Assembly (NCBI GenBank): GCA_965240325.2
Contig: OZ251222.1
Coordinates: 3,658,001 to 3,722,000, forward strand
Length of the DNA stretch: 64,000 bases
Source of the DNA: Rebecca billardiae RCC1528
Taxonomy: Eukaryota > Haptophyta
Direction of reading: 5' to 3'
The notes under the pieces were generated by a model that worked only from the letters and a program-made list of their open reading frames with translations, was not told the origin of the DNA and made no database searches. Shown piece after piece: positions 10,398 through 21,408 of this stretch. The position numbers and the translations under genes are program-made. Numbering within the stretch: the first letter of the stretch is position 1; each line of letters opens with the position of its first letter.

Positions 10398-10547
10398 GGC
10401 ACGATCGCGGACGGGTCGGATCCGAGCTGATCAGCCAGAGTTGGACACAGTTTGGCAGCTACTACAGTAGTAGTAATTCCGATGCCGATGGCACGATCGC
10501 GGACGGGTCGGATCCGAGCTGATCAGCCAGTTGGACATTTGGCAGCT
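10398..10547. repeat. Local tandem duplication (~60 bp)
   Basis: GGCACGATCGCGGACGGGTC and the following ~40 bases (to TTTGGCAGCT) occur at 10398-10460 and again at 10490-10547, separated by a 29-bp spacer. The second copy has small deletions. Confidence 0.75.
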
Positions 10548-10800
10548 AGTTGTCAGACGGACGTCCGATTTGACGACCGGTGCCGGGTGCGGTCTCAGGT
10601 CCGCTGCTGTGATTGTGTGAAGTGTGAATGAGTCTCGCGGTCGCGCAGGCAGGGCGACGGTCGGACTAATATAGCTTCAGTCATCTCAGAACCGACTTCA
10701 ACTGGCGAACTGCCACTACGGCGGAGAGCCGCGATTGCACGGCCACCGCGGGCCCCCAACTGCGTTGATTCTATGCAGAAAAGGACCGCGGAACGCGGTC

Positions 10801-11059
10801 ATGGCCCGCGGTGCAGGGCGGAACGCGCAGCGTGGAGCCCGCTCCGTGGGCCCTAACCACGTTTCAAAAAGATCTTTGATCAAGAAAAAAGGGACGGGGG
10901 GCGATTTTTAGGGCTGGCGGTGACCGAGTTTCGATTTTTGAGACCCTCTCTACACATGCATTACGGACGGAAATAACCGCGTCCACGACATTCCCCTATT
11001 CAATCGATGGACGGGACGTGAGCGGCCGTGACTTTAACGTAACGGTTCGTTACGAGCGA
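10801..11059. repeat. Dispersed repeat B, copy 2
   Basis: A direct copy of 9513-9797 with the same ends (ATGGCCCGCGGTGCAGGGCG ... TAACGGTTCGTTACGAGCGA). It lacks the internal purine-rich duplication and is ~26 bp shorter. Just upstream, 10735-10800 (GCCACCGCGGGCCC ... GGACCGCGGAACGCG) is also found near 14086-14145. Confidence 0.75.
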
Positions 11060-11610
11060 TTTAGTTTGATAGTGAGATTGCCGCGAACCGATGTGACAAT
11101 GTACGTCCCTTGAATCAGTTGATCATCTATTCAATCGCGCCCTATCTGAATCTGTATCAGGAGCCGACAAGGCAAGGGTCAGTAGCAGAGGGCCCAAGCT
11201 CGGCGTATATCTCAATACTATCTGACGCGAACGGACTTGGTTGGGCGCGCGCGTGGCCCCGGGCGGCGGCCCACCAGAGGCGGCCCGCGTTTGGAGGCGA
11301 GCCACGGGCACGAGGCTCACGAGCGACCGACGGGTGAGGACGGCGATGGGCAGGTGCGCGCGGCGAATGGCGCCTGGAGCGCGCGGCTGCGGCGGGTCCC
11401 GACTGCCGTCGACATCGCGTTCGTCGTGCCCCCGCTCACTCCGCGCGCCCCCGCCGCCCCTTGCCGCCCTGTCGATGCCTCGGCGCGGCCTTGCGCGGCC
11501 CCGGCGCGTCCGCGAGCCGGCGCCGCAGCCGCCGCCCTGTGTTCGGGCTCTCGCAAGCTCGGGGGCAGCGGCGCCTGATGCCGGACTGATCGATCTCTGA
11601 GCCTTCGACT

Positions 11611-11850
11611 TCACCACGCGCCGCCCTTGCCATGCCTTTCCGGGGTCTCCCAGAACTCTTCTTGATTGAGAGAGAGCAGGCGCGCCGACGATCCGAGTCC
11701 ATCGTCGGTCGACTCTGAGCGAGGGCTACGCCTCGGAACTGAACGGTACTCTACGAGGAGGACGAGCTGCGCGGGCGACGGTGGTGCGTGACGTCCCCAG
11801 AGCTGGCCGTGCCTCTGCAACGCGTGCCGAGCCTGATCGAGGTGTGTCAG
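11611..11850 (-). pseudogene. Coding-like relic, possibly a terminal exon
   Basis: The minus strand reads a coding-looking C-terminal segment (LDQARHALQRHGQLWG, PPSPAQLVLLVEYR, LLSLNQEEFWETPERHGKGG) ending in TGA at 11613-11611. An acceptor-like CGATCAG sits at its upstream edge. No upstream exon or start was found, so it may be an orphan terminal exon or the remains of a dead gene. It could also be a chance open frame. Confidence 0.25.
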
Positions 11851-12109
11851 CTGCCTAGGGGGGCCAAACCGCCCATTTAAAAATGAAAAGCAAAGTCGCG
11901 TCGCATTTTCGCTCCGCCCTCGGCCTTTTAGGGTGGCGCGGAGCCTTTTTCTCGGACCTCGCTCGAAAATCGAGCTCCGACGCCTTCGGGCGCTCAGAGC
12001 TCGGTTCCGCTCCAGCACGAGCGGCCGGAGGCAGTGGACCGCCGCGCGCTCGCGACCTCTGAGACGCCGAGATGGTCTCGGGTGCGCGCGCGCGTGACGC
12101 TGGTGGGCG

Positions 12110-12220
12110 CTACTGACCCGTGCCTTTGCGCCACCAGCGGCTCACCACCCGCTTCTTGGCCACCTCGCGCCGTGCGCGGCGCGCGTCGGCCGGCTTGAAT
12201 TGGTGCGCTGCGTACGCCCG
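12110..12220 (-). pseudogene. Coding-like relic (basic C-terminal segment)
   Basis: A 36-codon open stretch reads AYAAHQFKPADARRARREVA followed by KKRVVSRWWRKGTGQ and a TAG at 12112-12110. An in-frame TAG at 12223-12221 closes it upstream. The composition (alternating Arg/Lys, Trp-Trp) looks like protein rather than random sequence. I interpret it as a gene fragment; family unknown. Confidence 0.25.
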
Positions 12221-13631
12221 CTACGCTACCGCACGGTGTGGCGCATGATCAACTCGGACCAATGAGATCGATGCTCGGACCAATCGTCCATGTATGTCTG
12301 TGAATGCCCAGCTCGCCTAACCTGCCCTACTGCGCCGGAATCGCCGTCAGCAGACCGGCGCGAGCTCGCGCACAGCACCTCCGCGGAGCTCGCAACTGTC
12401 ATGTTCCGCTTGTAGGGCCCGTGTTTGCACCTGCCGTGGCACTTGCGATGGTCAGTACGTTGGGTATGGGTCACGTGTGCCCTCTGATGGCGTCTGGGCG
12501 CCTCCCATTCGCCTCTCAGGACGTCGCGGACGTGCTCGCAGGCAGCGGTTGGCTCATTCGACAGGTCCGACGTGCACTCGACCGTGCCTGCAAGCGCGCC
12601 CCTGTGACGCTCATGCCTGCAGAAGCAGATGCAGATGGGCCCTCATGCACCCTGGTGCGCCCAAGACCGGCGGGAGCGTCAGAGACCGTCTCAATCTTGA
12701 CACCTTGCACACGCCGGCGCTTGCCGTTGGGCTCCGCGCAGCCAGCCAGGAGCGCCGAACAGCGCCGGATCAGCCTCTGTAGGCCGAATATCCGCCCCTA
12801 AGCCCAGAAATAGCGCGGAACAGGGTAGTGCGTACCTATGTGGACCAATCCCATCCAGCCTGGTTTGGTGCAGACACGCCAGCCACCGCCTGGAGCAGAC
12901 GTTTGCTGCCGAATCGCATGCTCGGCACTGTGCCGCACTGCGACGACGACAGATTTGACCTGCCTCGTAGGTCTCGGCCAGGGAGCGGTGACGGTTGGCT
13001 CGAGTGACTTTAAACCTTGACTATGACCGAGAGCACTCCCGGGCTGAGGACGTGGGGCCGGTGCTTTGGGTCTAATATGTCTGCAATACGCCGTACGCGT
13101 GGCCGTATACACAGTCTGAAAACGTATCTCGCAGCTCGAGATCAGATGAGGCTGTATTCATCAGCATGGCGCCTATATACACAGTGGGTATGTAACGATC
13201 GGTGGCTTCTAGGAAACTACATATTTGACCGCCTGCCAGTACACAGCCTATATCGCATGTTGGGACCTGCTGCTGCTGGGGACTCAGAACGATCTCGCTG
13301 AGATGCTCTAACAAAGTGAGGTCGACATGGTCTATATGTCACATATAGGACGACCGTTACATGCCGTTTCCAATAAGTTCAGGCTCATTCTAATAAGTAA
13401 ATATGCTAGCCGTTACGCCCCATATTCAGGGTATGTGCACCTGATTTTTTTACATGGCCGGCCCAGACCCCTCCAGAGGGCAAATGATCCAGCCCGAAAT
13501 CAGCTCTAAACACTCGCTAGGACCCGCGCTCGTGGCCGTCAGTAATGCTACAGTGCCACTTTGGCCCCCCTAAGCTGCCCGTGCACGCGCGGCGAGTGCG
13601 CGAACCGGATCACCGGTGCCCTCGCACCTCG

Positions 13632-13948
13632 GCACCGTGCTCCCTCGGGCTGTCAGCTCCGCGTGGCCTGGCGTGCACGTAGAGTTGCGCTCATGCGTCG
13701 ATCACGCCTCGCGCCCGCCTGTCGGCCGTCGCGCAGGCGCTGGTCGAACCCTACTCGGACCCTACTCCTCCAGCCCTACTCCCGGGCGCTGCCGGCGCGG
13801 GGGGTGACCCCGGGGACAGCGGTCAGCAGCAGCGGCCCGAACGAATCCGCGGCCCCGCACCGTGCTCCCTGGCTGTCAGCTCCGCGTGGCCTGGTGTGCA
13901 CGTGGAGTCGCGCTCATGCGTCGATCACGCCTCGTCGCATCCGCCTGT
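13632..13948. repeat. Pair of ~91-bp direct repeats
   Basis: Copy 1 (13632-13722) and copy 2 (13857-13948) both run from GCACCGTGCTCCCT through GCTGTCAGCTCCGCGTGGCC and GCTCATGCGTCGATCACGCC to CCGCCTGT, differing at scattered positions. Confidence 0.75.
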
Positions 13949-14934
13949 ACACAATCGGCGCCGCGCCGGCGGCTGCAATGTGAATGGGCCCGCCCGGCGC
14001 GGCGGGCGGCGGCGCGCCGCTGGAGTCTAGTTGTACGGGCATATGCAACTGGTCTGTCAATAGACGACTGCGACGGAGGGTGCACCGCCACCGCGGGCCC
14101 TGAACTACGTTCGTTCTACGGAAAAAGGACCGCGGAACGCGACGGTCATATATATATTATTGATATGTATGCCACTTATATGGCCTATCACGAGAATATT
14201 ACTACGACTATATATATGCTGTTTATAATCAGCCAAGGCAAGGGGCGCGGGCCGCGGCCATCCCGCATCGGGCGCATGGCCGGTCGGGCTCGGATCGGCG
14301 GGATCGGACATCGGTGCCGTGAGTCCGAGTAGGTTTTGAGGTCGAAACTTTTGCTCCGCCCCGATGGGACGCATTTATAGCGTCGATTCTGGGTGAGAGA
14401 CAAAATCTAGGACGTCATTCTGAGTGCGCCAGAATATCGCCCCAGTTGGGAGGGACCCACCTAGTGAGTGCCGTCCGCGGCGGCATCGGCGGTCGATTCA
14501 GGTCTGGCGCGCCGCGCGCACCGGTCCCGGGGCAGGTGACCGGGTCCGGGGCCCGGGTCAGGGTGGCAGACGACAGACGTGAGACGATGGTCAGTCACGA
14601 TGACGATGCAGCGGCCCGGCCGAGTTAAAACTTAAAAGTGATGACGTTGAACTCGCTTGAGCTTCGGGCCTTGCGGAAGACGTGCGCTGCTCTGCTAGCA
14701 CCGTGGTGGCGCGTCCGGCACCCCTCGCATCATCGACGAGCGAGCCGCGGGCAAGTCCTAGGCGTGAGATGCAGGTGAAGAACCGCGTGAGCGCATTGGG
14801 CCGTGGTGGGATAGCCGATCATCCGCTGTCCAGCGGATCGACACTCATTGGTCGCAGGCGGCACGCAGCAAGAACACACGGAGTACAGGGAGGGTGCACA
14901 CTTGCAGCGAAAGGCCAAGCGTGGCCGCTCCAGC

Positions 14935-15810
14935 TCAGTCGGACTCGTCGTCCGAGTCGATCGTCGCCTCTGCCTCTTGCGGTTCGTCGCCACTGACTGC
15001 GAAGATCACCGGCGCGTTGCTCTCACGAAACTGGTGCAGCTGCATGTCCGGGCTCCGGTCACCGCGGCTGGTTGCGCGCGTGTACGCGGTGCTCGTGCGC
15101 GCGGGGGAGAGTAATGGGCGCGCTTGGCGGGAGGCCTGCGTGGTCTCGAGTAGCTCCATGTAGCGTGAGGCCTGATGCCCCTGCTGAGCGACGGTCCGGC
15201 CGAGGAGTCCGCGCAGCCTTGCCAGCTCGGCACGCATCCGCTCGTTCTCCGCGCCCTGCCGCGCGGAAAGGGCGCAGGCGGTGGGTCAGCTCCGGCTGAA
15301 AAAGGCAGCGGCGGGGGGAAACGGCGCGGGCAAAGCGCACACCTCTTCACCGGAGCCAGTCACGCCGCTGGCCTTGGTGCGCTCGAGCTCCGCGCGGCTG
15401 GCAGCAGCATCCCGTTCCGCTTTCTTGAGTGCTCGCTCACTCTCGGCGAGCTTCTCACTGGCCTCACGCCGAGCCAGCTCGAGCGCCTGCGCGAGATCAT
15501 CGCGCTCAGCCAGCGCACGTGAGAGCTCGGCCTTCATCTCTGCGGCCTCTGCGGCGGCGACAGAGGCGATGCGCGAAGCTTGTAGCGCCTCCGTCTCTGC
15601 TCGTGCACGCTCAGCCTGGAGCTGCTCGCCGAGCTCTGCCACCCGGAGCTTGTGGTGGGTGAGACTGATCAGCTCGTCGCCTGCGACAGATTGGCGCGAT
15701 GTTGGAGTGACTGGCGTCGTGGGCACGCCCGAAAGGCGCGCGGAGATGTGGCGCACCAGTGCCTCATCGTCGTTCTCGGCGTCCGCCGGCACAGCGGAGC
15801 CCGCCATCAT
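14935..15810 (-). CDS. Spliced coiled-coil protein (2 exons)
   Basis: Exon 1 is 15810-15343 and exon 2 is 15255-14935, for 262 residues. The 87-nt intron (15342-15256) has a GTGTGC donor and a GCGGCAG acceptor in phase 0, joining ...TGSGEE to GAENERMRAELARLRG. Both sides of the junction belong to one helical region, which supports the splice. Two tandem ATGs lie at 15810 and 15807; the second has the better context (A at -3, G at +4). Residues ~60-165 are a long heptad-rich coiled coil full of Glu, Ala, Arg and Leu (LRVAELGEQLQAERARAETE, SRALAERDDLAQALELARRE). The C-terminus is acidic (EATIDSDDESD). No enzymatic motif is seen; a structural or scaffolding role is likely. Confidence 0.8.
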
Positions 15811-16098
15811 GTCCGTTTTGAACTGGACAGGGAACGAACGGGTCGTCCAGTCTGAAGTTGTCCGGACGGGGAAGACGCGTAAGATTGAAGATCCGGACTT
15901 ATTATTATCCCAAAAATCGGCCGCCCATTTCTCAAGCTCAAGCCAGCTCGCACCCGCTCGCACCCCGGCTTGTGCACCGCTGGGACTCGACAGTGGGACG
16001 CGCTGGGGCTACCGCATCATCAGGCCCAACGCGCACAGCGCAGTCCTGGCATTCGCCCGTGCGACAACCAGTTGGCGCGGCCGGCGTCGGCGCCGCCC

Positions 16099-17472
16099 TT
16101 ATCGGGGACGGTAGTCCGCGTCGACGTCGCCGCTGCCGCCACCCGCTCTGTCGTCTGACGTGGCAGGGTCGGGCAGCATGCTGAGCTTCCGCCCCTTGCC
16201 TATCTCGCAGTACGCCTTGAATCTACCCCCGCAAGGGTGCAGCAGCGGCACGAGCAGGTGGCTCGCGTGGCTGTCGCTGCAGCGCATGCAGTACACCTTG
16301 AAGCGCAGGTCGCACTTGGACGGGACGCAGTTGGCGCCGTGGCCGATCTTGGTGTCCGCGATGGGGATGCAGCTCTTGCCCTCCTCCGTGGTGCGACTCG
16401 TCAGGGTGGGCATGGCGTCGGGGCCGACTTGCTTGATCGGCACGCCGTGCTTCTTCATCACGTTGAGGAGGTAGTGCTCGGGGTTCTTCAGCCGGCCGTG
16501 CATGTTGTTCACGCCGGAGAAGGAGAAGTACCAGTCGAGCAGCGGGCGCGCAAAGAAGTGGTAGCCGTGCTGCCCGTCGATCACCGACACCTTGTCGTTC
16601 AGCCCGCCCCACGAGTTGCACTCCTTGAAGACGGCGGTGCCCGAGTAGTACGAGCGCGCGGCGATCGGCCACGGCCGCAGGATCAGCGAGTCGTCGCGCA
16701 GCTTGACGAAGACCTCGTACGGACGGCGGTTGGTCTTCTCGAGGTGCACAAAGTGCTTGTGGCACAGGTAGAGCGCGCGCCACTGCCGCACGTGCGACTT
16801 GGCGCGCTCGTCCTTCGCCTCGGGGCCGCGGTAGTCCTTGTCATTCTGCTGCACGTACTCCTTGTGCAGCATCGGCTGCTGGTCCTGCGGGCGCATGTCC
16901 AGGATCAGCCTGCCGCCCTTGAGCACGGCGCCCACGCGGTTGCGGATGCGCTCCGCATTCCACCCCTTCCGCCCGCCCGCGTCGGTGTGCTTGTTGACGA
17001 ACCTGGCCTGGCCCGGCGGCCCGAGGGCGAAGACGACATCGACCGTGTAGAAACGCGTGTTCTTCTCGAACACGTTCATCACCTTCGAGCCCAGGTCGAG
17101 GCGGTCCGCCTGGCCGATCACGCAGATGCCCATGTGAGGCAGCTTCCCCGGCCTCGAGTTTGCGGCGCGCTTGGCGTTCTCCGCTCGCAGGGCGTGCATC
17201 TCGCGCTCCTCCGCGGACAACCTCTTCTTCTGCCCGTCCCATGCCCGCTTCTCCGCTGCCGTGGGGTTCATCGAGCTCAGCCGCCGCGCGTACGACGCGG
17301 CCTCGCCCACGGAGAGCGCCTCCTCGCCGTCGCCGCCGCAGCCCAGCGACGAGTTGTGGTGGGCGCGAGGCTCGGGCGCCGGCGCGGTCACATTCACGCC
17401 GGGTAGATGAGGCGCCGCTAGCTGCCCGGCCGAGCCGGCGACGAGCGCGAGCACAAGGGAGAGCACGCGCAT
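16099..17472 (-). CDS. Secretory-pathway glycosyltransferase-like protein
   Basis: A 457-residue gene. The ATG at 17472-17470 is chosen because it begins a signal-peptide-like sequence (MRVLSLVLALVAGSAG); the frame is open upstream but of different character. A charged linker (KRAWDGQKKRLSAEERE) leads to a globular domain starting PHMGICVIGQADRLDLGSKV and continuing with RFYTVDVVFALGPPG, VFVKLRDDSLILRPWP, FKECNSWGGLNDKV and HGYHFFARPLLDWY. The KLRDDSLILRP segment, a sugar-nucleotide-binding-like DD motif, and the overall pattern resemble uncharacterised eukaryotic Golgi glycosyltransferase-like families, such as plant DUF-type proteins of this class. The C-terminus has a conserved-looking Cys set (CVPSKCDLRFKVYCMRC). 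Enzyme activity is inferred, not shown. Confidence 0.75.
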   Translation of the reverse strand: MRVLSLVLALVAGSAGQLAAPHLPGVNVTAPAPEPRAHHNSSLGCGGDGEEALSVGEAASYARRLSSMNPTAAEKRAWDGQKKRLSAEEREMHALRAENAKRAANSRPGKLPHMGICVIGQADRLDLGSKVMNVFEKNTRFYTVDVVFALGPPGQARFVNKHTDAGGRKGWNAERIRNRVGAVLKGGRLILDMRPQDQQPMLHKEYVQQNDKDYRGPEAKDERAKSHVRQWRALYLCHKHFVHLEKTNRRPYEVFVKLRDDSLILRPWPIAARSYYSGTAVFKECNSWGGLNDKVSVIDGQHGYHFFARPLLDWYFSFSGVNNMHGRLKNPEHYLLNVMKKHGVPIKQVGPDAMPTLTSRTTEEGKSCIPIADTKIGHGANCVPSKCDLRFKVYCMRCSDSHASHLLVPLLHPCGGRFKAYCEIGKGRKLSMLPDPATSDDRAGGGSGDVDADYRPR

Positions 17473-18218
17473 CTCGCTCGTTGCGCACCCCGTGCTTCGT
17501 GAGCGGCTCCGGGGCGCACCCTCGCCTTGACGCTTGCTGCTCGTGGCACTGGATCCTCCGCAGCTAGAAAACTGTTCAACTGATATCGTCGCCGTCGGTC
17601 GTCCCGCGCGCTCGCGGCGCGCTCCTGCTCCAGCCGCGTCAACGATCGTCATCTAACTGACATTCAGTGCGCTACTGCGGTATGGTACAGTACAGCCTTG
17701 TAGTAAGTACTAAGTATCTACGGTACAGTAGTACGTCCATAACTGTATCATACGGTCGTCGCAGCAGCCCGTCCACTCTCAGAAGTCAGAGTACTCCGCC
17801 ACTCCGGATTGTCTGACCCATGATGCCCCATGGCATCAAGCTCTCACTGATACTGTCGCGTGCGGCTCGTGGCCGTGACGCCGCACTGTCTGGCGGGTGC
17901 CGGCCCGCGGACCGTCACGGCGCCTGAGCCAGGCGGCCACGGCCCGCGGCGCCCCCGCGGACAGTGCCAGTCCGAATCATAGGCCGGCGGGCCGGCCGAC
18001 TGAGGGCTGCCAGCAGTGCTCAGTGCAGGCGCCGGCACCGGCCGTGTCCGCGACGGGCGGGCCGGACTGGTGTCGTCGTGCCCGCCAGCAGAAGAGGCAC
18101 TGGGAGCCTGTGCTGCCTGCGACCTGGTGACTCGTGGATGCGGTAGTACGTGTGCTGTTGGATGTAGACGACGCGCGGCTTTCACCGCACCTGCGCAGCG
18201 TGCGTGGACGCCGACGCA
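17473..18218. other. Intergenic
   Basis: No gene is supported. Positions 17650-17760 are AT-richer with repeated GTAC words; 17860-18130 are GC-rich with no consistent frame. It lies upstream of the glycosyltransferase-like gene and downstream of the inhibitor gene, both on the minus strand. Confidence 0.6.
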
Positions 18219-18662
18219 TCAGTGCCCTCCGATCCCGAAGCCGCCCTTATTCCCCGACATCACTTGCTCAGCTTCAACGTGCTCCACGTGCTCGTGCTGC
18301 TCCACCTCGGCGGCAAGCTCTGGCGGGAGGAATGCGGAGAAGCCCTTCAGCACTGTCCTGAAGCGGTTGCGCACCTGGCCGCCGTGCGCCTCGATGTAGT
18401 GCTCGAGCTCCTCCATGTCCGCGACGGACGCGGCGGCCGTGAAGGTGACGATGTATCGGTTCTGCAGCAGGCGGGGGAAGGCAGGGGCGGCGCCGCCGGA
18501 TGCTCTCAGCCAGACGGCAGAGGACGACCCGGCGTTCGCCGTGCGCTGGCGTACCGAGACATCAGGAGCGCCTGACGAGGTGTGCACCCTGCCCACGACC
18601 TCGGCGCGCACGGAAGCGAGGGCAAACGACGCGCAGAACGCCGTCACGAGCGCGGCGCGCAT
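18219..18662 (-). CDS. Secreted stand-alone I9-type peptidase inhibitor
   Basis: A 147-residue protein. The ATG at 18662-18660 opens a clear signal peptide (MRAALVTAFCASFALASVRA), so it is preferred to the longer upstream frame. After a Ser-rich linker the last ~75 residues match an Inhibitor_I9 (subtilisin propeptide-like) fold: LLQNRYIVTFTAAASVADME, then a helix (EELEHYIEAHGGQVRNRF) and the typical VLKGFSAFLPPELAAEVEQH, ending with a VEAEQVMS strand. No subtilase catalytic domain follows; the stop comes 10 residues later. It is therefore a free propeptide-like inhibitor, comparable to fungal IB2/POIA1-type proteins, predicted to act on subtilisin-like proteases or as an intramolecular-chaperone homologue outside the cytosol. 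Confidence 0.85.
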   Translation of the reverse strand: MRAALVTAFCASFALASVRAEVVGRVHTSSGAPDVSVRQRTANAGSSSAVWLRASGGAAPAFPRLLQNRYIVTFTAAASVADMEELEHYIEAHGGQVRNRFRTVLKGFSAFLPPELAAEVEQHEHVEHVEAEQVMSGNKGGFGIGGH

Positions 18663-18912
18663 GACGATCCTCCCCCTGCGGTGTGGTGGGCGTGAGGCTG
18701 ACAATGTGGGTAGCCAAGTAGCCAACCGTGATGGCGGAAGGCGGCAGGCGGCCGGCAGCAGCAAGGAAAAATCATCTCTGCTCTCCAAAGCGGTTTAATA
18801 CTAGGGTTTTATCTAGGTTGGTTGCTGGTTTGTAAACACCGGTCGACCTGTAGATCGCGCAGCCAATCAAAATGTTTCCCCGTCCCGTACCGGTCCGCAG
18901 GCGTCTGTGAGG

Positions 18913-20182
18913 ATGGCGCCGGTGCTGGCGGTACCGCGTGGGTGGCATGCCAAGCTGCTGATCTGCCCAGCCCTGCTCTCGCTGCCGTTCGTGCGCGGGT
19001 ACGCTGTGTCGCGGGGTGCGACGCGCTCGATCAACGCGTACAAGCAGCTGCGCAAGACGCCAGAGCTGTTCCAAGAGGGCTGGCCAGCCGCGTGGTTCGA
19101 CGAGCGCTACCTGCAGTTCCGCCACTCCTTGGCGAACGGCTCAGTCGATGCCTTTTTCGAGCTCGCGCGAGAGGAGGGCCCCGGCATCTACTCCTTCCCG
19201 CTCTTCTCCAAGGCCTTCTGCAACCTCTTTCTGGACGAGGTCGACAACTACAAGAAGTCCGGCCTGCCCATCCGCCGACCAAACTCGATGTGAGCGGGCG
19301 CCTGCGCGTACCCATCTGCGCACAAGCGAGGCACGCTTGGGGCGCCCGCGCGACGCACCGGCACCCACGCCCCAGGCGCCCACCTACCCCCGTTCCCGCG
19401 CAGGAACAACTATGGGCTGATCGTCAACGAGATCGGCATGCGCGACGCCCTGTCGCACTTCCAGCAGCAGCACGTGCTGCCGATCGCACGGCTGCTCTTC
19501 CCGCAGGCCGCGAGCAACTTCGACTCGCACCACTCCTTCATGGTGCAGTACAAGCAGGACGAGGACCTTGTGCGCGCGAGGCGCCCCGCGCCCTGGCCTG
19601 TCCGCGCGCGCGTGCGCACACCGGCCTCACGCGCGCGCGCCGCGCCGAGCTGCGCCGCAGGGGCTGGACATGCACACGGACGACTCGGACGTGACGATCA
19701 ACATCTGCCTCGGCCGCGAGTTCGAGGGCGCCGGGCTGACCTTCTGTGGGATGCGCGGGGAGCCGGACCACCGCCACTTCAAGGTCACCTACAAGCACGA
19801 GGTCGGCCGCGCGGTCATCCACTCCGGTGACCGGCGGCACGGCGCTGACGACATCTCCGAGGGCGAGCGCAACAACCTGATCATCTGGAACCGCAACCTC
19901 GACTGGCGCAACTCGCGCGAGTACCTCGAGATGCGCGCCGCGTACCTGGCCGAGAGCGCGCCGCCTGACGAGCGCTGCCTGTCGTACACGCACGACCGCG
20001 ACTACGGCATGTTCAAGTCGTACCCGATCGGCGTGACGCCCGGTGGGTGGTGCCCGCCGCCCGGCAAGCAGTACCCTGGGTTCGGCGTCAGACCTGCCAC
20101 CGCCCAGCGCAGGGCGGCGAGCGCCGCAGCGGCAGCAAACCCGTCTTCGATCGGAACTCCAGGGACGCAGGATGAGCTTTGA
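18913..20182 (+). CDS. OGFOD2: OGFOD2-like Fe(II)/2-oxoglutarate dioxygenase (3 exons)
   Basis: The exons are 18913-19289, 19404-19569 and 19661-20182, giving 354 residues, close to animal OGFOD2. Intron 1 (114 nt) has a GTGAGC donor and GCGCAG acceptor in phase 2; intron 2 (91 nt) has a GTGCGC donor and GCCGCAG acceptor in phase 0. The joins give RRPNSM-NNYGLIVNEIG and KQDEDL-GLDMHTDDSD, exactly the family pattern. The prolyl-4-hydroxylase-like core shows the HxD iron ligands (MHTDDSDVTINICLG, H186/D188), the distal His in IHSGDRRHGAD (H241) and the 2OG-binding Arg in GERNNLIIWNR (R251). The N-terminus has a hydrophobic stretch (AKLLICPALLSLPFV) that may be a signal or anchor. The substrate of OGFOD2 proteins is not established. 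Confidence 0.9.
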
Positions 20183-21408
20183 TGCGCGCCGCGCGCGTCT
20201 CGTGCTGCTATTTACCGTGCTGCGCGCATGATGATGCGCGCTATAATCCTATGTCAATATATGCCATCGTGACGAGCACAGCTCTCAGACTCGCGCAGAG
20301 AATATCGTCAGACGAGATATCATCGCGATATGATGATTAGTAGTTGTCATCGGACTGGGCACCAGTCCGGCGCCGACCTCGCGCGGTGCCCGACACCGAG
20401 GCACCGTACGTAACAGCGTTCCGCGCCGAGCCCGCGAGGAGTGGCGCGGGTCAATTTTCATATCCACATCTACCCGCACGTTACCATCACGTACCGGCGG
20501 AGGCACGATCTCACTGCTGCTACTATCTCGGCCAGTCCTGAGTCCGGAGCCCCGATAAACTGCCTGGGTTTGGTTGCGGGCTGCCGACGCATTCATGATT
20601 TCATCCGTCATGTGAGCCCGTCCGCCTGCCCCTTCGCCTTCGGGGCCGCGGTCCTTAGCCCCGCCTGGTCGGCTTCCGGTGGACCGGTATCGCCCACACG
20701 CGCGGTAGGGAGCACCCTACCTGGTAGATTTTCAGCCACCTGGATTCGGACATTTCGGATTAGGCGAGACGGCGAGCACCGAACCGTTTCCCTTAAGAAG
20801 AGCTGTACCCACCGTAGTTATAATAACATATGGATTATGGTCGCATTGCACTATTCACGCGCGGCGCCTTCTGGGGCTTCTGGTCATTTTTGAGACTAGG
20901 ACTTCTGAGCGGCTGTGAGTACTTTATTCGTTGTTCAGAGAGCACGAGCAAGGAATCCAAGTTGGAGCCGCCGCCCCCATAGTCAAGGCCCATCCGGCCA
21001 TCGAAAACGGCGCGGCTCGTATTGGGTTTCGGACGGAATCTTACCTGATGTGAAGCGTATTTCCAATAGGTGTCCGCCACGCCGCCACCGTGAAGAAGGT
21101 AAGACGACATCTCTCTCTCTCTCTCTCTCTCTCTCGATCTCGTCTCTCTCTCTCTCTCTCTCTCTCTTACTAGTGTAGTGCATACATGCACAGACGAATC
21201 ATATATATCCGGCAGCATCACGGCACGCCGCACTAATACTACGGTAGCAGCTTACTTAGCAGCAGACTTTATTAGCAGTACGACTCTGTCATCTAAGTCC
21301 GTCGTGGTCGTCGAGTGAGTACTGAGTGATCTGAGTGTATCAAGTGAGACTAGCCGCGTCTAGCGCAGCAGAGTGAGCAGTAGAGTGCTTCAAGGCGCGG
21401 ACGACTAG
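20183..21408. other. Intergenic between convergent genes
   Basis: About 1.2 kb of mixed composition with no gene-like frame, containing a CT microsatellite (listed separately). It presumably holds the 3' UTRs of the dioxygenase and transporter genes. Confidence 0.6.
21110..21167. repeat. (CT)n microsatellite
   Basis: Two near-pure CT runs (about 21110-21135 and 21142-21167) separated by GATCTCG. Confidence 0.9.

Larger units (their letters stand above)
11060..14934. other. Gene-poor intergenic block
   Basis: About 3.9 kb without a supportable complete gene. It contains two minus-strand coding-like relics (11611-11850 and 12110-12220), AT-richer unique sequence at 13000-13500, a duplicated ~90-bp unit at 13632-13948, a TATATA-rich spot at 14150-14220, and a third copy of the GGACCGCGGAACGCG word near 14130. 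The overall pattern is decayed repeats and gene fragments. Confidence 0.5.

Noticed and set aside
12304-12801. 165-codon plus-strand frame
   Set aside because: It contains no recognisable motif and sits in the repeat-rich gene desert; probably chance.
13017-13314. AT-richer segment with overlapping short frames, considered as a viral insertion
   Set aside because: There is no viral-type protein pattern or target duplications; the lower GC alone matches other intergenic DNA in this window.
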